Source: Streptomyces violaceorubidus (lineage in GTDB: Bacteria; Actinomycetota; Actinomycetes; Streptomycetales; Streptomycetaceae). From it: 64,000 bases of DNA. The notes under the pieces are model-generated. The model saw nothing but the letters and a program-made list of their open reading frames with translations. It was not told the origin of the DNA and did no database searches. How positions within the stretch are numbered: position 1 is the stretch's first letter; every line of letters starts with the position of its first letter. Of this stretch, positions 28,643-37,155 are shown piece by piece. A program made the position numbers and the translations under genes. Location: positions 1 through 64,000 of the forward strand of contig NZ_JODM01000014.1 of NCBI RefSeq assembly GCF_000717995.1. Reading direction: 5' to 3'.

Positions 28643-31390
28643 ATGGTCCGACTGATGGGTCGATCGGGAGAACGGTCACCCCGTCGTCCCGGCGGCCCGC
28701 ACGCCCGACACCGGCAGGACGCCGACCGGTCACGGCGGGGAGGGGGCGCGAGGCGGCCTGCCCCGGCGCTGCGCTCGGCGCTGTCCGGGCGCAGTGTGGC
28801 CGGCCAGGTCTTCGTGATGAACGTGGTCATCGTGCTGCTGCTGGTGGTGGCCGCGGCGGTCGCCCTGGTGCTGCAGGTGCGGCGCGACAGCACGGTGGAG
28901 GCCCGCAACCGGTCCGTCTCCGTGGCCGAGACGTTCGCCAACTCCCCCGGCATCCTCCAGGCGCTGCGCAGTCCCGACCCCACAGCGGTGCTTCAGCCCC
29001 GTGCCGAGGCGGTGCGCAAGGCCACGCACGTGGACTTCGTGGTGGTCACCAACCCCGAGGGCATCCGCTACACCCATCCCAAGCCGGACCGCATCGGCAA
29101 GAAGTTCGTCGGGAACACCGCCCCCGCGCTGGCCGGGAAGACGGTGACCGAGGAGATCGAGGGGACCATCGGACCGCTGGTCCAGGCCATCGTGCCCGTC
29201 GAGGATCCCGACGGCAGGGTGGTGGGGCTGGTCTCGGCGGGCATCACGACCAAGAACGTGGGCGGTGTCGCCGACCGCCAGCTGCCCCTGATGCTGGGCG
29301 CGGCGGCGGCCGGTCTAGCCCTGGCGACCGGGGGCACGGCCCTGGTGAGCCGTCGGCTGCTGCGGCAGACGCACGGCCTGGGGCCGCACGAGATGACCCG
29401 GATGTACGAACACCACGACGCCGTGCTGCACAGCGTGCGCGAGGGCGTGCTCATCGTCGGCGGCGAGGGCAGGCTGCTGCTCGCCAACGACGAGGCGCGG
29501 CGGCTGCTCACGCTGCCCGCCGACGCCGAGGGCCGGCACGTCGGCGCGCTCGGGCTGCCGTCCGACCTGGCGGAGCTGCTGGCCTCGGGCCAGTCCGCCA
29601 CCGACGAGGTGCACCTGGTCAAGGACCGGCTGCTGGCCATCAACCAGCGCCCCACGGACGTACGGGGTGGCCCGGCCGGAAGCGTCGCGACGCTGCGCGA
29701 CTCCACCGAGCTGCGGGCCCTGTCCGGCCGGGCCGAGACCGCCCGGGAGCGCCTGGACATCCTCTACGCGGCCGGCGTGGGCATCGGGACCAGCCTGGAC
29801 GTCACCCGCACGGCGGAGGAGCTGGGCGAGCTGGCCGTCCCCCGGTTCGCGGACTACGTCACCGTCGACCTGTTCGACACCGTACTGGCGGGCGGCCAGC
29901 CCGGCGGGGTGACACCGCTGCGCCGCGCCGCCCTGCGCGGCGTCACCGAGGACGTCCCGCTCTACCCGGTGGGCCGGCAGATCCGCTACGTGGACTCGTC
30001 CCCGCAGGGGGGCTCCCTGCGGACCGGCCGGGCCGTCCTGGAGCCCCGCCTCGGCGAGGCCCGGGGGTGGCAGGCGCAGGACCCGGAGCGTTCCGCCCAG
30101 GTGGTCGAGTACGGGGTCCACTCGCTGATCACCGTTCCGCTGCGCGCGGGGACGCTGGTGCTCGGCGTGGTGAGCTTCTGGCGTTCGGTCAAGCCCGAGC
30201 CGTTCGACGAGGACGAGCTGGCGCTCGGCGAGGAACTGGTCGCGCGGGCCGCGGTCTCCATCGACAACGCCCGCCGCTACACCCGCGAGCACAGCATGGC
30301 GGTGACCCTCCAGCGCAGTCTGCTGCCGCGCCGGCTGCCCGAGCAGAACGCGCTGGACGTCGCCTACCGCTACCTGCCCGCGCAGGCGGGGGTCGGCGGG
30401 GACTGGTTCGACGTGCTGCCGCTGTCCGGGGACCGGGTCGCGCTCGTGGTCGGCGACGTCGTCGGGCACGGGCTGCACGCCGCGGCCACCATGGGCCGGC
30501 TGCGGACGGCGGTGCACAATTTCACCGCCCTCGACCTGCCGCCCGACGAGCTGCTCGGGCTGCTGGACGAGCTGGTCGGACGGATCGACCAGGACGAGGC
30601 GGCCGACGACAGCACCGCCCCGGTGACCGGTGCGACCTGCCTCTACGCGATCTACGACCCCGTCGCCGGTTCCTGTGTGATCGCCCGGGCGGGTCATCCG
30701 CCACCGGCCCTGATCCGGCCGGACGGCACCGTGGAGTTCCCGGAGGTGCCCGCGGGGCCCCCGCTGGGCCTGGGCGGCCTCCCGTTCGAGATGACGGAAC
30801 TGCACCTGGCGGAGGGCAGCCGGCTGGTGCTGTACACCGACGGGCTGGTCGAGGACCGCGCGCACGACATCGACGTCGGTCTGGAACAGTTGCGCCGGGC
30901 CCTGGAGACGGCCGGCGAGACGCCCGAGGAGACCTGCCGGACCGTCCTGGACGCGCGGCTCCCGGACCGGCCGGGCGACGACATCGCCCTGCTGGTGGCC
31001 CGCACCCGGGTGCTCGGCCCGGACCAGGTGGCCGAGTGGGACGTCCCGAACGATCCGGCGGCGGTCGGCGAGATCCGCTCCCAGGTCACCCGGCGGCTGG
31101 ACGAGTGGGGCCTGGACGAGCTGGCGTTCACCACGGAGCTGATCCTGAGCGAGCTGGTCACCAACGCGATCCGGTACGGCGGCGAGACCGTCCACGTCCG
31201 GATGGTGCGCGACCGCACCCTGATCTGCGAGGTGTTCGACAGCAGCAGCACCTCACCCCACCTGCGCTACGCCGCCATGACGGACGAGGGCGGACGCGGC
31301 CTCTTCCTGGTCGCCCAGCTCGCGGAGCGCTGGGGCACCCGCTACACGCCGGCCGGCAAGGTCATCTGGGCGGAGCAGCCGGTGCCCTGA
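28643..31390 (+). CDS. Membrane sensor SpoIIE-type phosphatase with HATPase domain
   Basis: A 915-residue regulator. Domain order: membrane helix about 56-79; extracytoplasmic sensor of CitA/DcuS type about 80-210 (VEARNRSVSVAETFANSPGI; FVVVTNPEGIRYTHPKPDRIG); second helix about 214-236; linker GLGPHEMTRMYEHHDAVLHS and PAS about 260-350; GAF about 375-545; PP2C/SpoIIE phosphatase about 555-770 (GGDWFDVLPL, GDVVGHGLHAAATMG, GHPPPALI, LYTDGLVED, DDIALLVAR); HATPase about 800-912 (LILSELVTNAIRYGG). It senses a ligand, probably a small carboxylate, and dephosphorylates a STAS protein. The first of two in-frame ATGs was used. Confidence 0.9.
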   Translation: MVRLMGRSGERSPRRPGGPHARHRQDADRSRRGGGARRPAPALRSALSGRSVAGQVFVMNVVIVLLLVVAAAVALVLQVRRDSTVEARNRSVSVAETFANSPGILQALRSPDPTAVLQPRAEAVRKATHVDFVVVTNPEGIRYTHPKPDRIGKKFVGNTAPALAGKTVTEEIEGTIGPLVQAIVPVEDPDGRVVGLVSAGITTKNVGGVADRQLPLMLGAAAAGLALATGGTALVSRRLLRQTHGLGPHEMTRMYEHHDAVLHSVREGVLIVGGEGRLLLANDEARRLLTLPADAEGRHVGALGLPSDLAELLASGQSATDEVHLVKDRLLAINQRPTDVRGGPAGSVATLRDSTELRALSGRAETARERLDILYAAGVGIGTSLDVTRTAEELGELAVPRFADYVTVDLFDTVLAGGQPGGVTPLRRAALRGVTEDVPLYPVGRQIRYVDSSPQGGSLRTGRAVLEPRLGEARGWQAQDPERSAQVVEYGVHSLITVPLRAGTLVLGVVSFWRSVKPEPFDEDELALGEELVARAAVSIDNARRYTREHSMAVTLQRSLLPRRLPEQNALDVAYRYLPAQAGVGGDWFDVLPLSGDRVALVVGDVVGHGLHAAATMGRLRTAVHNFTALDLPPDELLGLLDELVGRIDQDEAADDSTAPVTGATCLYAIYDPVAGSCVIARAGHPPPALIRPDGTVEFPEVPAGPPLGLGGLPFEMTELHLAEGSRLVLYTDGLVEDRAHDIDVGLEQLRRALETAGETPEETCRTVLDARLPDRPGDDIALLVARTRVLGPDQVAEWDVPNDPAAVGEIRSQVTRRLDEWGLDELAFTTELILSELVTNAIRYGGETVHVRMVRDRTLICEVFDSSSTSPHLRYAAMTDEGGRGLFLVAQLAERWGTRYTPAGKVIWAEQPVP

Positions 31391-31466
31391 CGGGGCAGGG
31401 CGCCCCGTCGCCCTCGTTCCGTACCAGTTTCGTGCACGACGGGTGTCCAGCACGCGCCTCTTCTGG

Positions 31467-31481
31467 TAGGAAACTTTCCTA
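31467..31481. promoter_or_regulatory. Palindromic operator upstream of chitosanase
   Basis: TAGGAAACTTTCCTA is a perfect dyad with one central base, 58 bases before the chitosanase start. It resembles the chitosanase-gene operator I recall as bound by the ROK-family repressor CsnR in Streptomyces. The regulator gene is not in this window. Confidence 0.65.
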
Positions 31482-31539
31482 TCAGTGCCCGGCACTCCCG
31501 TTCCCCCCACACCCCCACTCCCCCACACCTGGAGATTCC

Positions 31540-32382
31540 GTGAGGCACCCCTTCCGCGACCCGGCGCGCCCCGCAGGCCCCTCGCGCCGTACCGTGCTCG
31601 CCATGGCATGCGCGTCCCTGGCGACAGTCCCCCTGCTCACCCCCTCGCGCGCCGCGGCGGCACCCGCGCGCGCGACGGGTCTCGACGACCCGGCGAAGAA
31701 GGAGATCGCCATGCAACTGGTGTCGAGCGCGGAGAACTCCTCGCTCGACTGGAAGGCGCAGTACCGGTACATCCAGGACATCGGTGACGGCCGCGGCTAC
31801 ACGGCGGGCATCATCGGCTTCTGCTCCGGCACCGGTGACATGCTCGACCTGGTGGAGCTGTACGCCGAGCGCAGTCCCGGAAACGTGCTCGCGCCCTATC
31901 TGCCGGCGCTGCGCCGGGTGGACGGCTCCGACTCGCACGAGGGCCTCGACCCCGGCTTCCCGGGCGACTGGCGCCGGGCCGCCGACGAGGACCCGGAGTT
32001 CCGCCGGGCGCAGGACGACGAGCGGGACCGGGTGTACTTCGACCCGGCCGTGCGGCGCGGCAAGGAGGACGGGCTGCGCACGCTCGGGCAGTTCGCGTAC
32101 TACGACGCGATGGTGATGCACGGCGACGGCTGGGCCCTCGGCTTCAGCAGTATCCGCGAGCGCGCCCTCGGTCAGGCCCGGCCGCCCGCCCAGGGGGGCG
32201 ACGAGGTCGCCTACCTGCACGCCTTTCTGGACGCGCGCGTGTGGACGATGAAGCAGGAGGAGGCGCACAGCGACACCACCCGGGTCGACACGGCGCAGCG
32301 CGTCTTCCTGAACGAGGGCAACCTCGACCTCGAACCGCCGCTGGACTGGCACGTGTACGGGGACGCCTACCACATCGGCTGA
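31540..32382 (+). CDS. csn: GH46 chitosanase, secreted
   Basis: Endo-acting chitosanase hydrolysing beta-1,4 links in chitosan outside the cell, 280 residues. The GTG start has GGAG 5 bases upstream. A Tat-type signal (SRRTVLAMACASLATVPLL, cleavage after SRAAA) agrees with Tat export of Streptomyces chitosanases. Catalytic Glu65 (SSAENSSLDW) and Asp83 (IGDGRGYTAG) are 18 residues apart, as are Glu22 and Asp40 of the N174 enzyme. Other family features: GFCSGTGDML, QFAYYDAMVMHG, and the end LDWHVYGDAYHIG. Monocistronic, with a palindromic operator before it and a strong terminator after it. Confidence 0.95.
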   Translation: MRHPFRDPARPAGPSRRTVLAMACASLATVPLLTPSRAAAAPARATGLDDPAKKEIAMQLVSSAENSSLDWKAQYRYIQDIGDGRGYTAGIIGFCSGTGDMLDLVELYAERSPGNVLAPYLPALRRVDGSDSHEGLDPGFPGDWRRAADEDPEFRRAQDDERDRVYFDPAVRRGKEDGLRTLGQFAYYDAMVMHGDGWALGFSSIRERALGQARPPAQGGDEVAYLHAFLDARVWTMKQEEAHSDTTRVDTAQRVFLNEGNLDLEPPLDWHVYGDAYHIG

Positions 32383-32427
32383 CCCGCGCCCCGGCCCCGA
32401 AGCTCGCACCGGGGGCGTCCGGGCAGG

Positions 32428-32472
32428 ACACGGGCCGCGGAACCGGCCGTACGCCGGTTCCGCGGCCCGTGT
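32428..32472. terminator. 20-bp perfect bidirectional terminator
   Basis: Twenty-base perfectly complementary arms (32428-32447 and 32453-32472) enclose CGTAC. It lies between the convergent chitosanase and csbD genes and can terminate both. Confidence 0.85.
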
Positions 32473-32495
32473 GCCGCCGGTCGCGTGTTCCGGCG

Positions 32496-32669
32496 TCAGT
32501 GCCGGAACACGTCCTTGCCCTTCTCCTTGGCCTGCCGGGCGTCGCCCTTGGACTGCTCGGCGCGGCCCTCGGCCGTCATCCTCTCGTTGCCGACGGCCCG
32601 GCCGGCCGCTTCCTTGGCCTTCCCCTTGGCCTGTTCCATCTTGGACCTGGACTTCTCCTTGCCGGCCAC
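32496..32669 (-). CDS. CsbD-family stress protein
   Basis: A 57-residue protein beginning VAGKEKSRSKMEQAKGKAKE, then AAGRAVGNERMTAEGRAEQS, and ending KGKDVFRH. This is the CsbD pattern of two amphipathic Lys/Glu-rich helices. CsbD of Bacillus is under the general stress sigma factor SigB; function unknown. The GTG start follows GAGAGGTGA by 6 bases. It is divergent from another small protein, with a possible stress-type promoter for that gene in the gap. Confidence 0.85.
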   Translation of the reverse strand: MAGKEKSRSKMEQAKGKAKEAAGRAVGNERMTAEGRAEQSKGDARQAKEKGKDVFRH

Positions 32670-32758
32670 AGTGGTTCACCTCTCGGCGCTCGTGTGCGAT
32701 GTCCTGGCCTGCGGGTCGCCCGGTACGGCGGGTCCAAACGTGCGAACGCCCGGCAGGG

Positions 32759-32781
32759 GTGTCCGGCGGGCCCCGGGGTAC
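32759..32781 (+). promoter_or_regulatory. Possible SigB-type promoter for the 48-aa gene
   Basis: GTGT and GGGTAC are spaced by 13 bases, close to the GTTT-N13-16-GGGTAT/C pattern of Streptomyces SigB-family promoters, 52 bases before the start. The -35 is a weak match. Confidence 0.3.
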
Positions 32782-32833
32782 GCGCAGCGGCAGGACAGCA
32801 GGACGGAACGTCACGTCGACTCGGAGGAACGTC

Positions 32834-32980
32834 ATGGCCGGAGTACTGGACCGGATCAAGCAGTTCGCGCGCAGCCCGCAGGGGCGCCGGGCGACCGAAC
32901 AGGTACGCCGGGCGGCGTCGGACCCGCGCCGCCGCGCGCAGGCCCAGGAGATGCTGCGCAGGTTCGGCAAGCGCCGCTGA
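32834..32980 (+). CDS. Small basic conserved protein, 48 residues
   Basis: The sequence starts MAGVLDRIKQFARSPQGRR and ends EMLRRFGKRR. It is almost entirely charged helix, with about a quarter Arg. GGAGGAAC precedes the ATG. I recall very similar short proteins in many Streptomyces, without function. Its pairing with csbD suggests a stress-related role; this is inference. Confidence 0.7.
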   Translation: MAGVLDRIKQFARSPQGRRATEQVRRAASDPRRRAQAQEMLRRFGKRR

Positions 32981-33011
32981 GCGCCCTGGCGCGCGGCAGT
33001 CGGCCGGGCGG

Positions 33012-34481
33012 TCAGTTCTGACCGGCGTGGGTGTGGCTGTGGGACGACTCCGGCGGGCAGTTTTGGTCGCCGCCGGGACGGTCCCGGCGCCAGTCGCGGA
33101 CCGCGACGGTCAGCGCGCACAGCATGGCGGCGACGCCGGTGCCCACCGACAGGCCCACGGCCTCGTGGTAGTCCTCGTGGGTGGCGTTCAGCGTCAGGTA
33201 GAAGAGCCCCGGCAGCGCGGCGGTGCCCACGGCGCCGCCCAGCCGCTGGCCCGTCTGCAGGGCTCCTCCGGCGGCGCCCGCCATCCGCACCGGCACGTCG
33301 CGCAGCGTCATGGTGATGTTCGGGGAGATCACGCAGCCGCTGCCGAGCCCGCCGAGCAGCAGGGCGGGGGCGGCGAGCCAGGCGGCCGGGCCGGGGGGCG
33401 CGAGCCAGAGCAGCAGCGCGGTCGTGCCCAGACCCACCATGACGGCGACCAGTCCCCACACGGTCAGCAGCCGCCCCAGCCGCTCCACCAGCCGGCCCGC
33501 CACGGCGGCGGCGACGGCCGAGCCCACGGCGAACGGGGTCACCGCCAGGCCGGACATGAGCGGTGAGTAGCCCAGGCCGTTCTGGAAGAACAGCGCGAAG
33601 ACCAGCCACACGCCGCTGAACCCCACGAAGTACAGGGCGGCCAGGGCCGCGCCGGTGGCGTAGCCGCGGGTCTCGGTGAACAGTCCCGGCTCCAGGAGCG
33701 GCTGGCCGCCCCGCCGGGCGACCCGGCGCTCCCAGCGCACGAAGGCGGCGAGGACCAGTGCCCCCGCCGGGAACAGCCACCACACCTTGGTCAGGCCGCC
33801 GCCCTCGGCGAGGACCAGCGGCAGCATCAGCGCCAGGATGCCCGCGCCGAGGAGCGCCACGCCGACGGGGTCGAGCCGCCCCCGGCCGCCGGGCGCCGCC
33901 CGGGGCAGCAGGCGGAAGCCGAGGAGCAGCGCGAGCAGGCCCACCGGCACGTTCACGTAGAAGATCCACCGCCAGCCCTCGGGCCCCGCCAGGGCCAGGA
34001 TCAGACCGCCGACCACGGGTCCCACGGCGCTGGAGACCCCCACGGTCGCGCCGAACAACCCGAAGGCGCGCCCGCGTTCCGCGCCCCGGAACAACTGCTG
34101 GATCAGTGCCGAGTTCTGCGGCGCGATACTGCCCGCGGCGACTCCCTGGGCGAGCCGGGCCGCCACCAGCAGTTCGATGCCGGGCGCGGCTCCCGCGGCG
34201 GCGCTGCACAGCACGAAGGCGGCCAGGGCGGCGAGGAAGACGCGGCGCCTGCCGAACGCGTCGCCGATCCGTCCCGCGGTCACCAGGGTCAGGGCGAACG
34301 CGAGCGCGTACCCGGAGACGACCCACTGCACGGACGCCGGCGAGGTGCGCAGTCCCTGTTGCATGGAGGGCAGGGCCACGGCGACGATCGTGACGTCCAG
34401 CAGGGTCATGAAGCCGGCGACCAGGGTCACCCACAGGGCGCGCCAACGGTTGGGGTCCAGGCTGTCGTCCGGACGCTGCAC
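33012..34481 (-). CDS. MFS multidrug-type exporter, DHA2 family (14 TM)
   Basis: A 489-residue proton antiporter. The first helix has the DHA2 signature LVAGFMTLLDVTIVAVALPS, motif A is GRIGDAFGRRR, and motif C-like VSSAVGPVVGGLI is in helix 5. About 14 hydrophobic segments can be counted. The C-terminus is hydrophilic with SHSHTHAG. The GTG start with GAGGGGAG upstream was chosen over a long, unlikely Cys-containing leader. It is divergent from fprA; a long imperfect dyad and an iron box lie in the 240-base gap. Substrate unknown; no TetR gene is adjacent. Confidence 0.88.
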   Translation of the reverse strand: MQRPDDSLDPNRWRALWVTLVAGFMTLLDVTIVAVALPSMQQGLRTSPASVQWVVSGYALAFALTLVTAGRIGDAFGRRRVFLAALAAFVLCSAAAGAAPGIELLVAARLAQGVAAGSIAPQNSALIQQLFRGAERGRAFGLFGATVGVSSAVGPVVGGLILALAGPEGWRWIFYVNVPVGLLALLLGFRLLPRAAPGGRGRLDPVGVALLGAGILALMLPLVLAEGGGLTKVWWLFPAGALVLAAFVRWERRVARRGGQPLLEPGLFTETRGYATGAALAALYFVGFSGVWLVFALFFQNGLGYSPLMSGLAVTPFAVGSAVAAAVAGRLVERLGRLLTVWGLVAVMVGLGTTALLLWLAPPGPAAWLAAPALLLGGLGSGCVISPNITMTLRDVPVRMAGAAGGALQTGQRLGGAVGTAALPGLFYLTLNATHEDYHEAVGLSVGTGVAAMLCALTVAVRDWRRDRPGGDQNCPPESSHSHTHAGQN

Positions 34482-34602
34482 ACGGGCTCCCCTCGTGAGG
34501 CGGCACGGGACGCACCGCTGTGTCCCCACGCCTGCGTCACCCGTGACCAGGGCTTCAAACCCGCGCCCGGACGGTACGCCCACCGGAGCCCAAACCTGAA
34601 CC

Positions 34603-34635
34603 ATGAGATCCCATAAGATGTCCTTATGACCTCAT
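34603..34635. promoter_or_regulatory. Two-part inverted repeat between MFS exporter and fprA
   Basis: Nested dyads ATGAG/CTCAT (outer) and CATAAG/CTTATG (inner, 5-base centre) share one axis in unusually AT-rich sequence upstream of both genes. It resembles an operator for a dimeric repressor; which gene it serves is unknown. Confidence 0.45.
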
Positions 34636-34656
34636 AGACCGGACCCGCGTACCGAC

Positions 34657-34675
34657 TTAGGCTTGCCTTAGCTTA
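34657..34675 (+). promoter_or_regulatory. Iron box (DmdR/IdeR/DtxR-type operator) upstream of fprA
   Basis: TTAGGCTTGCCTTAGCTTA matches the actinobacterial iron-box consensus TTAGGTTAGGCTAACCTAA at about 14 of 19 positions, and a second TTAGGC overlaps its end. It lies 47 bases before the fprA start, so iron-dependent repression of fprA is expected. Confidence 0.7.
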
Positions 34676-34721
34676 GGCTTCCCGGAGAGTCGATCTGTCA
34701 CCGCTCGAAGGGAACCTGAAC

Positions 34722-36086
34722 ATGCCCCGCCCTCTGCGGGTAGCCATCGTCGGATCCGGCCCGGCCGGCATCTACGCGGCCGACGCCCTGCTCAAGTCCG
34801 AAGTGGCCGCCGACCCCGGTGTTTCCATCGACATCTTCGAGCGCATGCCCGCCCCGTTCGGACTCATCCGGTACGGCGTCGCCCCCGACCACCCGCGGAT
34901 CAAGGGCATCATCACGGCCCTGCACCAGGTGCTCGACAAGCCGCAGATCCGCCTCTTCGGCAACGTCAACTACCCCACCGACATCAGCCTGGACGATCTG
35001 CGCGCCTTCTACGACGGTGTGATCTTCGCCACCGGCGCCACCGCGGACCGGGCTCTTTCCCTCCCGGGGATCGACCTCGACGGCTCCTACGGCGCGGCCG
35101 ACTTCGTCGCCTGGTACGACGGCCACCCGGACTTCCCGCGCACCTGGCCGCTGGAGGCCGAGAAGGTCGCCGTCCTCGGCGTCGGCAACGTCGCCCTGGA
35201 CATCGCCCGCGTCCTCGCCAAGACCGCGGACGAGCTGCTGCCCACCGAGATCCCGCCGAACGTGTACGAGGGCCTGAAGGCCAACAAGGCGCTGGAGGTC
35301 CACGTCTTCGGTCGCCGCGGCCCGGCGCAGGCGAAGTTCAGCCCGATGGAGCTGCGCGAGCTCGACCACTCACCCAACATCGAGGTGATCGTCGACCCCG
35401 AGGACATCGACTACGACGAGGGCTCGATCGCCACCCGGCGCGGCAACAAGCAGGCCGACATGGTCGCCAAGACCCTGGAGAACTGGGCGATCCGCGACGT
35501 CGGCGACCGCCCGCACAAGCTGTACCTGCACTTCTTCGAGTCGCCCGCGGAGATCCTCGGCGAGGACGGCAAGGTCGTCGGTCTCAGGACCGAGCGCACC
35601 GAGCTGGACGGCACGGGCAACGTGAAGGGCACCGGCGAGTTCAAGGACTGGGACGTCCAGGCGGTCTACCGGGCCGTCGGCTACCTCTCCGACCAGCTGC
35701 CCAAGCTGCCCTGGGACCTCGACACGGGCACGGTCCCGGACGTGGGTGGCCGGGTCGTCCAGGAGTCCGGCGAGCACCTGCGGTCGACGTACGTCACCGG
35801 CTGGATCCGGCGCGGGCCGATCGGTCTGATCGGCCACACCAAGGGCGACGCCAACGAAACGGTGGCCAACCTGCTGGACGACTACGCGGGCGGCCGTCTC
35901 CAGACGCCCACCGCACCCGCGCCCGAGGCCGTGGACGCCTTCCTCGCCGAGCGCAACGTCCGCTTCACCACCTGGGACGGCTGGTACAGGCTCGACGCCG
36001 CGGAGAAGGCGCAGGGCGAACCGCAGGGGCGTGAGCGCGTGAAGTACGTCGAGCGCGAGGACATGCTCCGCGAGAGCGGCGCCTGA
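34722..36086 (+). CDS. fprA: Ferredoxin-NADP+ reductase, FprA/adrenodoxin-reductase type
   Basis: A 454-residue FAD enzyme moving electrons between NADPH and ferredoxin. FAD motif VAIVGSGPAGIYAADALL; APFGLIRYGVAPDHP; NADP motif VAVLGVGNVALDIARVL; FGRRGPAQAKFSPMELREL; and YVTGWIRRGPIGLIG followed by TKGDANET, all diagnostic for the adrenodoxin-reductase class, as in M. tuberculosis FprA. It supplies reduced ferredoxin to P450s or iron-sulfur assembly. An iron box in its promoter region suggests expression rises under iron shortage. Confidence 0.93.
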   Translation: MPRPLRVAIVGSGPAGIYAADALLKSEVAADPGVSIDIFERMPAPFGLIRYGVAPDHPRIKGIITALHQVLDKPQIRLFGNVNYPTDISLDDLRAFYDGVIFATGATADRALSLPGIDLDGSYGAADFVAWYDGHPDFPRTWPLEAEKVAVLGVGNVALDIARVLAKTADELLPTEIPPNVYEGLKANKALEVHVFGRRGPAQAKFSPMELRELDHSPNIEVIVDPEDIDYDEGSIATRRGNKQADMVAKTLENWAIRDVGDRPHKLYLHFFESPAEILGEDGKVVGLRTERTELDGTGNVKGTGEFKDWDVQAVYRAVGYLSDQLPKLPWDLDTGTVPDVGGRVVQESGEHLRSTYVTGWIRRGPIGLIGHTKGDANETVANLLDDYAGGRLQTPTAPAPEAVDAFLAERNVRFTTWDGWYRLDAAEKAQGEPQGRERVKYVEREDMLRESGA

Positions 36087-36092
36087 GCCCGG

Positions 36093-36138
36093 ACGCCCGG
36101 CGCCGACGGCCTCCTGGCGGGGCTCCGGCGCCGGGCGT
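36093..36138. terminator. Terminator between fprA and roadblock cassette
   Basis: Perfect 12-base arms ACGCCCGGCGCC and GGCGCCGGGCGT with a 22-base loop sit between two convergent genes. The loop contains further short dyads. Confidence 0.65.
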
Positions 36139-36176
36139 GTCCGCCGGGTCCGCGGCGGGCGAACGAGTGGCCGGGC

Positions 36177-36551
36177 TCAGACCTCCAGTTCGCCCTCGAT
36201 GCGGCGCAGCTGGTGGCGGGCCATGGCCAGGTTGGCGCGGCCCGCGTCCAGCACCAGGTAGAGGAACAGTCCGTTGCCGCCGCGCCCCTTGAGCAGGCGG
36301 ATCATGTGGTACTGGCTGCTCAGGGTGATCAGGATGTCCTCGATCTCCTCCTTCAGGCCGAGGTGTTCCATCGTGCGCAGTTTGGACCGTACGACGTCGG
36401 TGTTGCCGGCGGCGGCGACCTCGAGGTTGAAGTCCTTGCCCCCGCCCAGGGTGCCGAGCGCCATTCCGCTGGTGTAGTCGACCAGGGCGACGGCGGTCGC
36501 TCCGTCGATGGAGCTGAGGCATTCCTTGAGCGAGGTCTCCAGGTTGGCCAT
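36177..36551 (-). CDS. Roadblock/LC7 domain protein
   Basis: A 124-residue single-domain roadblock protein. It begins MANLETSLKECLSSIDGATA, has the central VDYTSGMALGTLGG turn, and ends with LFLYLVLDAGRANLAMARHQ. Roadblock/LC7 proteins dimerise and regulate small GTPases (MglB type); in Streptomyces they occur in conservons. Last gene of a minus-strand cassette with two other roadblock genes. The ATG has a weak GGAAAGGG site. Confidence 0.85.
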   Translation of the reverse strand: MANLETSLKECLSSIDGATAVALVDYTSGMALGTLGGGKDFNLEVAAAGNTDVVRSKLRTMEHLGLKEEIEDILITLSSQYHMIRLLKGRGGNGLFLYLVLDAGRANLAMARHQLRRIEGELEV

Positions 36552-36592
36552 GGTGTTCCCTTTCCGGACGTGATCGGTGTGCGAGGGGTGGT

Positions 36593-37117
36593 TCAGGTCG
36601 GCCGGTGGTGACCGCCGGCCTCGGGGGTGGGCTGGTGTGCGGGCCGCTGGGGGGTGCGCACCGGCAGGGTGCCGATGGGGCGGGCCGACTGGGCGGGGAG
36701 CACGGCACCGTGCTCGGCGGCCGGGGCGCGGCCCCGTTCCGTCCCGATCCCGGCGGCGACCAGCTCCCCGATCCGCGCGCCGCTGCGCCGGCCCTCCAGG
36801 TGCAGCCGGCCCACGTTGACCCGGCCGTCGGCCAGCAGGGTGAGCACGGCGGCCGGACCGGCGGCGTACGTGGCGACGTAGCCGTCGCTCCCGCGCAGCA
36901 GCAGCTCGCGGAAGCCGCCGCGCGCGGTGGCCTCGGCCGTGCGGTGCGCGACGCCGAGCGCGGCCGCGGTGAGCGCGGCGAGGCCCTCGGGTTCGGTGCC
37001 CGGCGCGTCGTGGGCCAGGACGAGTCCGTCCACGGTGGCCGCGAGCGACCCGGTCAGCTGGGGCACGCGGTTGCGCAGTCGGTGCAGTTCGTCCAGGACG
37101 TCGCTCTCGACGGCCAT
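36593..37117 (-). CDS. Roadblock/LC7 domain protein with Pro-rich tail
   Basis: A 174-residue protein. The roadblock domain (residues about 8-130) contains LTGSLAATVDGLVLAHDAPG, TARGGFRELLLRGSDGYVAT and AVLTLLADGRVNVGRLHLEGR. The last 40 residues are Pro/Arg-rich and disordered. GGAG precedes the ATG. It lies 41 bases upstream of the next roadblock gene in the same cassette, likely the same transcript. Confidence 0.82.
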   Translation of the reverse strand: MAVESDVLDELHRLRNRVPQLTGSLAATVDGLVLAHDAPGTEPEGLAALTAAALGVAHRTAEATARGGFRELLLRGSDGYVATYAAGPAAVLTLLADGRVNVGRLHLEGRRSGARIGELVAAGIGTERGRAPAAEHGAVLPAQSARPIGTLPVRTPQRPAHQPTPEAGGHHRPT

Positions 37118-37155
37118 CAGCAGTCTCCTTTCGTCGCGCCGGCGGCGCGCGCGGA

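Noticed and set aside
29315..31195. A 626-residue minus-strand frame opposite the sensor phosphatase
   Set aside because: Antisense shadow of a multidomain protein whose plus-strand motifs are all present.
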